A DNA stretch of 5,002 nucleotides from positions 1 to 5,002 of the forward strand of contig JAHFSN010000198.1 in assembly GCA_023265735.1 (NCBI GenBank), in the 5' to 3' direction. Positions 1-5,002 of the stretch are shown here, one piece after another. Each line of letters starts with the position of its first letter. Position 1 is the stretch's first letter. Origin of the DNA: Spirochaetaceae bacterium (GTDB lineage: Bacteria; Spirochaetota; Spirochaetia; JABEVK01). The notes under the pieces were generated by a model. The model was not told the origin of the DNA. It searched no databases and saw only the letters and a program-made list of their open reading frames with translations. The position numbers and the translations under genes were made by a program.

Positions 1-65
1 AGGAAATGGCCAGCGACGCTTCGTGCGGTTGTGGCGGCGGCAGCTGCGGTTGCGGCGGGCACTGA
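1..65 (+). CDS. C-terminal end of an unidentified protein with a Cys/Gly-rich tail (partial)
   Basis: This is the tail of a gene that begins before the window; the frame starting at position 3 is read to TGA at 63-65. The visible end is CGCGGGSCGCGGH, which contains two CxC pairs four residues apart and a final His. Such clustered thiols usually bind a metal or an Fe-S cluster, or form a flexible metal-storage tail. That role is inferred from composition only, since no domain is visible. The frame was chosen because its stop lies just before a strong intrinsic terminator and because the Cys spacing looks non-random. A second open frame runs through here to position 132 but would read through that terminator. 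Cys/Gly tails occur on several unrelated small proteins, including metallochaperones and zinc-ribbon or Fe-S assembly proteins, so I name no family. Confidence 0.6.
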   Translation, partial: EMASDASCGCGGGSCGCGGH

Positions 66-82
66 GTTTCAGTTCACGAATG

Positions 83-111
83 AAAAGCCGGCCTGTGGGC
101 CGGTTTTTTTT
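83..111 (+). terminator. Intrinsic terminator of the Cys-rich-tail gene
   Basis: CCGGCC (88-93) pairs with GGCCGG (98-103) around a TGTG loop and is followed by eight T (104-111). An upstream AAAA (83-86) can pair with part of the T-run. It starts 18 bp after the stop codon at 65, which is the expected place to end that transcript. Confidence 0.9.
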
Positions 112-140
112 CGTCCGAAACTTCGAAAATAGTGAACACG

Positions 141-178
141 GTTAATTGTTAACGATGTTAAATGTTAACTGCGTTAAA
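141..178. repeat. AT-rich 16-bp tandem repeat containing two GTTAA-N3-TTAAC dyads
   Basis: GTTAA occurs five times, starting at 141, 148, 157, 164 and 173, giving alternating 7 and 9 bp spacing and therefore a 16-bp period. Units start at 141 and 157, with a partial third at 173. Each full unit holds a 13-bp inverted repeat: GTTAA TTG TTAAC at 141-153 and GTTAA ATG TTAAC at 157-169. Paired, phased dyads like this look like a tandem operator for a dimeric DNA-binding protein, but the regulator is unknown. The block stands out from its GC-rich surroundings. It lies between two convergent genes rather than directly upstream of an annotated one. Confidence 0.6.
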
Positions 179-189
179 TTTTGTTTCCA

Positions 190-282
190 GCCATGCGTCG
201 TCATGGTGACCGGGGTCTTAGGGGCCCAGCCCCTAGGCCGGGGGTAGCGAAATAACAAAAGCCCGGTTTCCCGGGCTTTTTT
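190..282 (+). ncRNA. Candidate structured small RNA (speculative)
   Basis: Three hairpins follow one another on the + strand. The first has arms CCATG (191-195) and CATGG (202-206). The second has arms at 217-225 and 229-237 with a 3-nt CCA loop and one T-G pair, extendable by CCGG (210-213) and CCGG (238-241) across a 3-nt bulge. The third is a GCCCGG/CCGGGC terminator followed by T6. The phased GTTAA dyads lie directly upstream. No clean -35/-10 pair is visible and no homology to a known RNA family is recognised. The same stretch may simply be terminator-rich spacer or the 3' region of the sodA transcript on the other strand. Confidence 0.25.
257..282. terminator. Bidirectional intrinsic terminator downstream of sodA
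   Basis: GCCCGG (261-266) pairs with CCGGGC (271-276), flanked by AAAA (257-260) and TTTTTT (277-282). Read on the - strand, it comes 28 bp after the sodA stop, has a GAAA tetraloop and is followed by TTTTGTTAT, so it can end the sodA transcript. On the + strand the T6 run gives an equally good terminator. Confidence 0.85.
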
Positions 283-310
283 ATGGAGCGAAGGGGGCGT
301 CCCCCTCCCG

Positions 311-922
311 TTACTTCAAAGCTTGTTCGTAGATTTCGCCGACCTTGCCCCAGTTGACCACCGAGAAGAAGGCCTCGATGTAGTCGGCCCGGCGGTTCTG
401 GTAGTGAAGGTAGTAGGCGTGTTCCCAAACGTCGATGCCCAGAATGGGTTTGGTGCCCTCGAGCAACGGTGAATCCTGGTTGGCGGTGCTGGTGATGGCC
501 AGGGACTTGTCGGCCTTGAGGACGAGCCAGCCCCATCCCGAGCCAAACCTCGTCAACGCGGCCTTGCTGAAGTCAGCCTTGAACTTGTCCCAGCCGCCCA
601 AAGCCTCGATTCCCGCGGCCAGCTTGCCAGCCGGCTTGCCCGACTTGGACGGACTCACGAGGGTTTCCCAGAAGAAGCTGTGATTCGCGTGGCCGCCGGC
701 GTTGTTCCGGAGGACGGTTTGCTTGTCTGCCGGAAGGGCCGACAGGTTCTTGAGAATCTTCTCCACGTCCCAGGAGGCAAATTCGGTGTTTTCCAGGGCA
801 GCGTTGGCGTTGTTGATGTACGCCTGATGGTGCTTTCCATGGTGAATTTCCATCGTCTTGGCGTCAATGGCCGGCTCAAGGGCGTTAAAGTCGTAGGGAA
901 GTTTAGGCAGGGTAAATGGCAT
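311..922 (-). CDS. sodA: Superoxide dismutase, predicted Mn type
   Basis: This enzyme converts two superoxide radicals to O2 and H2O2. At 203 residues it is a normal length for the Fe/Mn SOD family and has no signal peptide, so it should be cytoplasmic. The N-terminal helical-hairpin domain carries MEIHHGKHHQAY, and the C-terminal alpha/beta domain carries the signature DVWEHAYY. The four metal ligands are all present: His27, His81, Asp164 and His168. The second-sphere pattern favours manganese: GGHANH at 76-81 has Gly where Fe enzymes typically have Gln, while Gln149 in TANQDSP is the Mn-type Gln. Cambialistic use of iron cannot be excluded from sequence. The ATG has a strong AAGGAG Shine-Dalgarno (933 to 928, 5-nt spacer). 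The gene is monocistronic, with its terminator at 257-282, and diverges from the hemerythrin gene. Confidence 0.95.
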   Translation of the reverse strand: MPFTLPKLPYDFNALEPAIDAKTMEIHHGKHHQAYINNANAALENTEFASWDVEKILKNLSALPADKQTVLRNNAGGHANHSFFWETLVSPSKSGKPAGKLAAGIEALGGWDKFKADFSKAALTRFGSGWGWLVLKADKSLAITSTANQDSPLLEGTKPILGIDVWEHAYYLHYQNRRADYIEAFFSVVNWGKVGEIYEQALK

Positions 923-950
923 AGAGTCTCCTTAGGTTCAATTCCCCTTA

Positions 951-978
951 AGTATACTCAGGAATTAGAGCGACGCAA
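951..978 (-). promoter_or_regulatory. Probable sigma70-type promoter of sodA
   Basis: On the - strand, TTGCGT (978-973) and TATACT (956-951) are separated by 16 bp. The -10 matches the consensus at 5 of 6 positions and the -35 at 3 of 6. The predicted start near 944 leaves a leader of about 22 nt that includes the AAGGAG site. AATTCC (940-945) and GGAATT (961-966) form an inverted repeat bracketing the -10, a possible operator. Confidence 0.5.
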
Positions 979-1044
979 AGCAAGTTAAATTCCCCGGGCG
1001 GTCGGGTTATGAACTAGACTTCTGAACGGGGAGGGCCGTCTGTC

Positions 1045-1425
1045 ATGACTCCGCTGGCCTGGAAGCCGCAGTACGCCATTCGCCACGAGACAATCGACGC
1101 ACAGCACCAGAACCTCTTTGCCCTCTACAACGCCATGGTGGTCCTTCCCCCGGAGTCGGTTGACCGGGAGCGGCTCATGGACGATCTTTGCGAGTACGGG
1201 CTGTTCCACTTTGCCGAGGAGGAAGCTCTGATGCGGTCGGAGAATTACCCGAAGGCCGCGTTCGAGCGCCACTGCCGCAGTCACAAGCTGTTCTTTCGAA
1301 CCGTCCAAAGACTGAGGTCCCAGTCGGCGGAAACGGCCCTCGCCTTCTTTCGAGAATGGCTGGTAAGGCATATCCTCGGAGAGGACCAGGACATTGGGCA
1401 TTTCCTCGAAAGACCGCATGCGTGA
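1045..1425 (+). CDS. Bacteriohemerythrin (di-iron O2-binding protein)
   Basis: This is a single-domain, cytoplasmic four-helix-bundle protein of 126 residues that binds O2, and possibly NO, at a non-haem di-iron centre. All seven ligands of the family are visible in order: His21 in IDAQH, His55 and Glu59 in HFAEEE, His76 and His80 in HCRSH, and His109 and Asp114 in HILGED. The N-terminal Trp6 and the LM after the acidic cluster also fit. One departure is His14, where many homologues have Gly in the loop before the first ligand helix. The ATG follows GGGGAGGG (1028-1035) with a 9-nt spacer. It appears to be first in a two-gene unit with the TerB-like gene 10 bp downstream. Its promoter is not clear; GTTAAA (984-989) and TTATGA (1007-1012), 17 bp apart, are a weak candidate. 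Roles known in the family include O2 delivery, storage and sensing; which applies here is not shown. Confidence 0.92.
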   Translation: MTPLAWKPQYAIRHETIDAQHQNLFALYNAMVVLPPESVDRERLMDDLCEYGLFHFAEEEALMRSENYPKAAFERHCRSHKLFFRTVQRLRSQSAETALAFFREWLVRHILGEDQDIGHFLERPHA

Positions 1426-1430
1426 GGAGG
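1425..1430 (+). promoter_or_regulatory. Shine-Dalgarno that fixes the start of the TerB-like gene
   Basis: AGGAGG sits 5 nt before ATG 1436 and starts on the last base of the hemerythrin stop codon. In-frame ATGs at 1394 and 1418 have no comparable site and would overlap the hemerythrin gene, so 1436 is preferred. Confidence 0.8.
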
Positions 1431-1435
1431 ATGGG

Positions 1436-1777
1436 ATGATCAGCATTGCCGATTTGAACGAACAGGAAAAGATATTCCTAGCAGGTGCCATCAAAGCGTT
1501 GCTCCTCGCCGACGGATCCGTCGAGGAAGAACAGCTCAATGACCTCGATCGCCTCGTTTCGGGCCTCGGTTTCGATGATTTCGACGAACACCTGGTCCGG
1601 TATGAGAAGATCGCGGCGTCGGACCAGGATTTCGAATTCCTGGCCCGCAATATCTTCCACCCCGAAGCCAAAATCCTCATCGCCAGCGTCCTTGGGGAAC
1701 TGGCGACCCAGAGGGGCTTCGCCAGTCCCGAGGACGATGAGCTGATCGCGAGAATCCGGGACTTGTGGAAAGACTAG
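1436..1777 (+). CDS. Small acidic TerB-like helical protein
   Basis: The product is 113 residues from the start at 1436, strongly acidic and without a signal peptide or membrane segment. The stretch at residues 12-37, with hydrophobic KALLLADGSV followed by EEEQ, matches the TerB-fold pattern: a hydrophobic helix, an ADG turn, then an acidic residue starting the next helix. A second similar helical block (about 75-90) leads into SPEDDELI. TerB-fold proteins are all-helical, and some bind metal through acidic residues; the family is named for tellurite resistance but most members have no known role. No other ter gene is visible, so tellurite resistance should not be inferred. It follows the hemerythrin stop by 10 bp on the same strand, so the two are probably co-transcribed and may share a role in oxygen or redox response. 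The family call rests on one motif and the helical pattern. Confidence 0.6.
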   Translation: MISIADLNEQEKIFLAGAIKALLLADGSVEEEQLNDLDRLVSGLGFDDFDEHLVRYEKIAASDQDFEFLARNIFHPEAKILIASVLGELATQRGFASPEDDELIARIRDLWKD

Positions 1778-1825
1778 GCACGCTTTCCTGCGCGGTCCTC
1801 TGGGCCGGAAAGTCGGTCTAGAGTC

Positions 1826-1846
1826 CCAAAATCCTCGGGATTTTGG
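1826..1846. repeat. Perfect 21-bp palindromic element upstream of purL
   Basis: Arms CCAAAATCC (1826-1834) and GGATTTTGG (1838-1846) are perfect inverses around a 3-nt TCG centre. It lies 48 bp after the TerB-like stop and 48 bp before the purL ATG. As RNA it makes a stable hairpin but has no following T-run, so it is a poor intrinsic terminator. It could be an operator for purL, a transcript-end stabiliser or a Rho-linked 3' end for the hemerythrin unit. Confidence 0.6.
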
Positions 1847-1878
1847 CCGTCCAACCATGGCTCAAAGGGCTGGGAATT

Positions 1879-1887
1879 TGGTAACAT
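1879..1887 (+). promoter_or_regulatory. Extended -10 promoter element placed for a leaderless purL mRNA
   Basis: TGG followed by TAACAT (1882-1887) fits the TGn extended -10 pattern. Initiation about 7 nt downstream falls at 1894-1895, the A of the purL ATG. No convincing -35 is present, which is tolerated with an extended -10. No Shine-Dalgarno is seen before the purL ATG, consistent with leaderless translation. Confidence 0.45.
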
Positions 1888-1894
1888 CGGGCCC

Positions 1895-4831
1895 ATGAGA
1901 GTGGAAGTCTGTTATCGCCGTCCCGGGCTAGATAGTCGTGGAGCCTCTTTGGGTGCCCAAACCCTCGACGTCTACCTGTGGGAGGGACTGCCGCCCCTGG
2001 GTCAGGACGTTGTCGCCGAGATTTTCGCCGACCCTGTGGTCCAGGTGGCCGTCTGCGACGGACGAGGCCTGGACGCCGTCCCCCTTTCCGACTGGACCTG
2101 GGCCGTGGAGATCAGCTTCAAGGCGGGGGTGACCAACCCCACGGCCATCACCGCCCGGGAGGCCCTGGAAACCGCCCTCGGAAAGCCCGTGGGGGACGAG
2201 GCCGTGGTTCAAACCGCCGTTCTGTGGGCCTTCAGCCGCCCGGCTGAGCCATCGGCTATCCGGACCCTCGTGGCCGAACTTCACAATCCGTTGATCCAGC
2301 AAGCTGTAGTTTTGACCCGCCAGGAGTGGGACGCAGGGAAGCGGTTCCCCGTGCTCTACCCGACGGTCCATGGCCAGGGGTCCCGACCCGTCGACACCCT
2401 TCCCCTGACCACCTTGAGCCCCGACGCCCTGGTCAAGCTCTCCAAAGAACGCCTCTTGGCCCTCACGCTTCCGGAAATGGAGTCCATCCAGGTCTGGTAC
2501 CGAGATCCTCAGACCCAGGCCCATCGCCGGGAGGTTGGCCTGCCGCCAGAACCCACCGATGTGGAGCTGGAGATGATCGCCCAGACCTGGAGCGAGCACT
2601 GCAAGCATAAGATCTTCGCGGCGCACATCGCCTACGCGGACACGGTGACGGGCGAAACCGCCGAAATTCGTTCTCTTTATTCCACCTACATTAAGCAGAC
2701 GACCAAGGACCTGGAAAAGACAAGGCCCTTCCTTCGGTCGGTGTTCCACGACAACTCGGGCGTCGTCCAATTCGACGACGACACCCTGGTCTGCTTCAAG
2801 GTCGAGACCCATAACAGTCCCAGCGCCCTCGACCCCTTTGGCGGGGCCATCACCGGCATCGTCGGGGTGAACCGCGATATCCTCGGGACGGGCAAGGGCG
2901 CCAAACCCATCTTCAACACGAACTACCTCTGTTTCGGCGATCCGACGACACCGCCCGACGAAATTCCGGCGGGTCTTCTCCATCCCAAGACCGTCCTTCG
3001 GGGCGTCCACCAGGGCATCGTCGAAGGTGGAAACCACTCGGGAATTCCCACGGTGGCCGGGGGCTTCCTCTTCGATGAGAGCTACAAGGGCAAACCCCTG
3101 GTCTTCTGCGGAACGGGGGGGCTCCTTCCTGCCCGGGTCAACGGCGAAGACAGCTTCGTGAAACACATCGACGCGGGTGACCTGGTCGTCATGCTGGGGG
3201 GCCGGATCGGCAAGGACGGCATCCATGGGGCCACCTTTAGCAGCCTGGCCCTCGACGAGACCAGCCCCACCAGCGCCGTTCAGATCGGGGACCCCATCAC
3301 CCAGAAGAAGATGCTCGACTTCCTCCTGGAAGCCCGAGATTTGGGCCTCTACAAGGGCATCACCGACAACGGGGCCGGTGGTCTCTCGTCGTCTTTGGGT
3401 GAGATGGCCGAGAGTTCGGGCGGCGTTCGGATCGACCTGGACCTCTGTCCCCTCAAGTACCACGGCCTCGCCCCCTGGGAGATTCTGGTCAGCGAGAGCC
3501 AGGAGCGTATGAGCCTGGCCGTGGACCCCTCGACCATCGGGGCCTTCTTGGCGCTGGCGTCCCGGCGGGGCGTCGAAGGCGCCGTCATCGGGAAATTCAC
3601 CAACGACGGCTGGGTCGATATCCGCTACGAGGGCAAACCCGTCGGGGCCCTCTCCCTCGAGTTCCTCCACCACGGATTGCCCCCCATGAAATTGCGGGCG
3701 GTTTGGACGCCGCCCCAGAGAAAGGCTGTGTCCCCGCCCGCCGGCCTCGACCTCTCGCAGACGTTGCTTCGCCTGCTTTCCGACCCGACGGTGGCGAGCA
3801 AGGAGGGCCTCGTCCGCCAGTACGACCACGAAGTGCAGGGGCGTTCGGTCATCAAGCCCTTCTGCGGAGAGAAGATGGACGGTCCCACCGAGGGGGCTGT
3901 CTTGAAATTGCGCCCCGAATCCGACCGCGGCCTTACGGTGACCCATGGCATCTGCCCGCGGATCGGCGACCTGGACCCCTACCAGATGGCCATGAACGCC
4001 GTCGACGAGGCCTACCGGGCCCACATCGCCCTGGGCGGCCTCCCGGACAACGCGTCGGTCCTCGACAACTTCTGCTGGCCCGATCCTGTGGAAAGTGCCT
4101 CCGCCCCCGACGGCGCCTACAAGCTGGCTCAGCTTGTCAAAACGTGCCAGGGACTCCGGGACGCCTGTTTGGCCTACGGGCTGCCCCTCATTTCGGGCAA
4201 GGATTCGATGAAGAACGACGCCGTTATGAACGGAAAGAAGGTGTCGATCCGGCCCACCCTGCTGGTGTCCCTCATGGGAGTCATCGGCGACGTTAACCGC
4301 GCCATGAGCACGGACTTCCTCGCCGCCGGAGACGTGATTCTTCTGCTGGGCGATACCGAGGGCGCCCTGGTGGGTTCGACCCTCGAGAAGGTTCTGGGGA
4401 CAGAGCTCACCGGCGTCCCCGAGGTCGTCCCGAAGAACGCTCTGTCCCTCTACCGCGCCGTGGCCGCCGCCCTCGACCGAGGTCTGGTCCGAAGCCTCCA
4501 CGACCTCTCCGACGGCGGATTGGCCGTGGCCCTGGCCGAGTCGGCCCTGGGGGGACGCCTCGGGGCCCGGGTCACCATCGACGAGCTCCCGGGTTCGGCC
4601 CAAACCGACGCCGAGAAGCTCTTTGGCGAGAGTCCTTCGCGGTTCTTGGCCACGGTGGAGCCGGGCCGTCTCGACGAGTTCAAGAAGGTCCTGCGGGGAC
4701 AGAGTTGCGCCGAAATCGGCGTGGTGGTCGCCGAGCCCCGGGTGGCCGTGGACCGCGACGCCCAGACCGTACTCTCGGTCTCGCTCGACGAAATTCTTTT
4801 GGCCTGGAACGGCCTGGAGCGAAACCGATGA
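1895..4831 (+). CDS. purL: FGAM synthase synthetase subunit with PurS-like N-terminus (PurSL type)
   Basis: The enzyme makes formylglycinamidine ribonucleotide (FGAM) from FGAR, ATP and glutamine-derived ammonia in cytoplasmic de novo purine synthesis. It has 978 residues, against roughly 740 for small PurL and about 1,300 for the large fused form. Residues 1-142 contain two PurS-like halves: one begins MRVEV, the other is FKAGVTNP (75-82) through HNPLIQQAVV (130-139). The linker domain has SEHCKHK (233-239). The first AIRS-like half carries ETHNSPSALDPFGGA (304-318), GGNHSGIPTVAGG (378-390), GRIGKDGIHGATFSS (436-450), TDNGAGGLSSSLGE (490-503) and SESQERM (533-539). The second carries GEKMDGPTEGA (658-668), ISGKDSMKND (766-775) and HDLSDGGLAVALAES (869-883). 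No glutaminase domain follows; that function is in purQ, joined by an ATGA overlap. ATG 1895 was chosen because the PurS-like strand begins there. No frameshift is visible. Confidence 0.96.
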   Translation: MRVEVCYRRPGLDSRGASLGAQTLDVYLWEGLPPLGQDVVAEIFADPVVQVAVCDGRGLDAVPLSDWTWAVEISFKAGVTNPTAITAREALETALGKPVGDEAVVQTAVLWAFSRPAEPSAIRTLVAELHNPLIQQAVVLTRQEWDAGKRFPVLYPTVHGQGSRPVDTLPLTTLSPDALVKLSKERLLALTLPEMESIQVWYRDPQTQAHRREVGLPPEPTDVELEMIAQTWSEHCKHKIFAAHIAYADTVTGETAEIRSLYSTYIKQTTKDLEKTRPFLRSVFHDNSGVVQFDDDTLVCFKVETHNSPSALDPFGGAITGIVGVNRDILGTGKGAKPIFNTNYLCFGDPTTPPDEIPAGLLHPKTVLRGVHQGIVEGGNHSGIPTVAGGFLFDESYKGKPLVFCGTGGLLPARVNGEDSFVKHIDAGDLVVMLGGRIGKDGIHGATFSSLALDETSPTSAVQIGDPITQKKMLDFLLEARDLGLYKGITDNGAGGLSSSLGEMAESSGGVRIDLDLCPLKYHGLAPWEILVSESQERMSLAVDPSTIGAFLALASRRGVEGAVIGKFTNDGWVDIRYEGKPVGALSLEFLHHGLPPMKLRAVWTPPQRKAVSPPAGLDLSQTLLRLLSDPTVASKEGLVRQYDHEVQGRSVIKPFCGEKMDGPTEGAVLKLRPESDRGLTVTHGICPRIGDLDPYQMAMNAVDEAYRAHIALGGLPDNASVLDNFCWPDPVESASAPDGAYKLAQLVKTCQGLRDACLAYGLPLISGKDSMKNDAVMNGKKVSIRPTLLVSLMGVIGDVNRAMSTDFLAAGDVILLLGDTEGALVGSTLEKVLGTELTGVPEVVPKNALSLYRAVAAALDRGLVRSLHDLSDGGLAVALAESALGGRLGARVTIDELPGSAQTDAEKLFGESPSRFLATVEPGRLDEFKKVLRGQSCAEIGVVVAEPRVAVDRDAQTVLSVSLDEILLAWNGLERNR

Positions 4832-5002
4832 GCTCTGTCCCCCACGTTGGAATCCTCACCGGCTTCGGCATCAACGCCGACGTCGAACTGGCAAAGGCCT
4901 TTGAACTCGCCGGAGCCCGAACGCAGATGCTCCCCGTCACCACCCTGGTCGACGAACCCCACCTCCTCAAGGATCTTCAGATTCTCGGGTTCCCCGGGGG
5001 GT
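4828..5002 (+). CDS. purQ: FGAM synthase glutaminase subunit, N-terminal part (partial)
   Basis: The first 58 codons are present and the gene runs off the window. Family-typical features are the first strand and loop (VGILTGFGINADVELAKAF), AFELAGA, and LQILGFPGG near the edge, which begins the class I glutamine amidotransferase core. The catalytic Cys and the His-Glu pair lie beyond the window. Its role is to hydrolyse glutamine and pass ammonia to PurL. The ATG overlaps the purL stop by 4 bp (ATGA), and GGAG (4816-4819) inside purL lies 8 nt upstream, so translation is probably coupled to give matched subunit amounts. The usual NCD of the first loop is NAD here (residues 15-17); that Cys is not the catalytic one. 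Confidence 0.93.
   Translation, partial: MSSVPHVGILTGFGINADVELAKAFELAGARTQMLPVTTLVDEPHLLKDLQILGFPGG

Noticed and set aside
1..132. Alternative open frame from the window edge to a TAG at 130-132
   Set aside because: It would read through the strong terminator at 83-111 and encodes an Ala/Val-rich then random-looking sequence.
141..178. Tandem repeat considered as a CRISPR-like array
   Set aside because: The period is only 16 bp, with no spacers of conserved length and no full repeats beyond two.
193..255. 20-codon ORF in the convergent gap
   Set aside because: It has no Shine-Dalgarno, overlaps two hairpins and encodes a low-complexity Arg/Gly/Pro peptide.
311..922. Iron-type SOD (sodB)
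   Set aside because: The second-sphere pattern is Mn-like: Gly in the GGHANH segment and Gln149 in the C-terminal domain, rather than an N-terminal Gln.
1394..1435. Upstream start for the TerB-like gene
   Set aside because: It would overlap the hemerythrin coding region with no ribosome-binding site, whereas ATG 1436 has AGGAGG at ideal spacing.
985..1680. Open frame of 231 codons on the - strand, opposite the hemerythrin and TerB-like genes
   Set aside because: It spans two real + strand genes, is rich in Arg and Ser as expected of an antisense artefact, and has no recognisable domain.
1778..1894. Purine riboswitch or attenuator before purL
   Set aside because: I see no purine-aptamer-like junction and no terminator with a U-tract; the promoter element lies right at the start codon.
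3703..4296. Open frame of 197 codons on the + strand inside purL
   Set aside because: It is an out-of-frame shadow of purL with Pro/Arg-rich composition and no ribosome-binding context.
1928..4603. Long open frame of 891 codons on the - strand, opposite purL
   Set aside because: It lies entirely antisense to a full-length, motif-rich purL. Strong G/C third-position bias suppresses stops in the opposite frame; the product is low-complexity and shows no family motif.

Overview
The window comes from a GC-rich bacterial chromosome whose genes strongly prefer G or C at third codon positions. It is mostly housekeeping and stress genes and contains no mobile element, tRNA, rRNA or CRISPR array. I cannot name the organism. 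A roughly 980-residue PurL with a PurS-like N-terminus, a separate downstream PurQ and a bacteriohemerythrin would fit a deltaproteobacterial, acidobacterial or related lineage, but that is inference.

Layout. Positions 1-65 hold the last codons of a + strand gene ending in a Cys/Gly-rich tail, followed by a clear intrinsic terminator (83-111). Positions 112-310 form a convergent gap with an AT-rich block carrying two 16-bp-phased GTTAA/TTAAC dyads (141-178), then three successive hairpins, the last a terminator (257-282). A 203-residue superoxide dismutase of predicted manganese type is on the - strand (311-922). It diverges from a two-gene + strand unit: a bacteriohemerythrin (1045-1425) and, 10 bp later, a small acidic TerB-like helical protein (1436-1777). 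After a 117-bp gap with a perfect 9-bp-arm palindrome, purL (1895-4831) and purQ (4828 to the window end, partial) form a translationally coupled purine-synthesis pair with a 4-bp ATGA overlap.

How the genes work together. PurL and PurQ are the synthetase and glutaminase parts of formylglycinamidine ribonucleotide (FGAM) synthase, step four of de novo purine synthesis. The dismutase removes superoxide, and hemerythrin binds O2 (or NO) at a di-iron site. Their divergent arrangement over 122 bp suggests a small oxygen-handling locus, though co-regulation is not shown. The most interesting non-coding features are the phased dyads with the candidate structured small RNA beside sodA, and an extended -10 motif placed so that purL would be transcribed as a leaderless mRNA.
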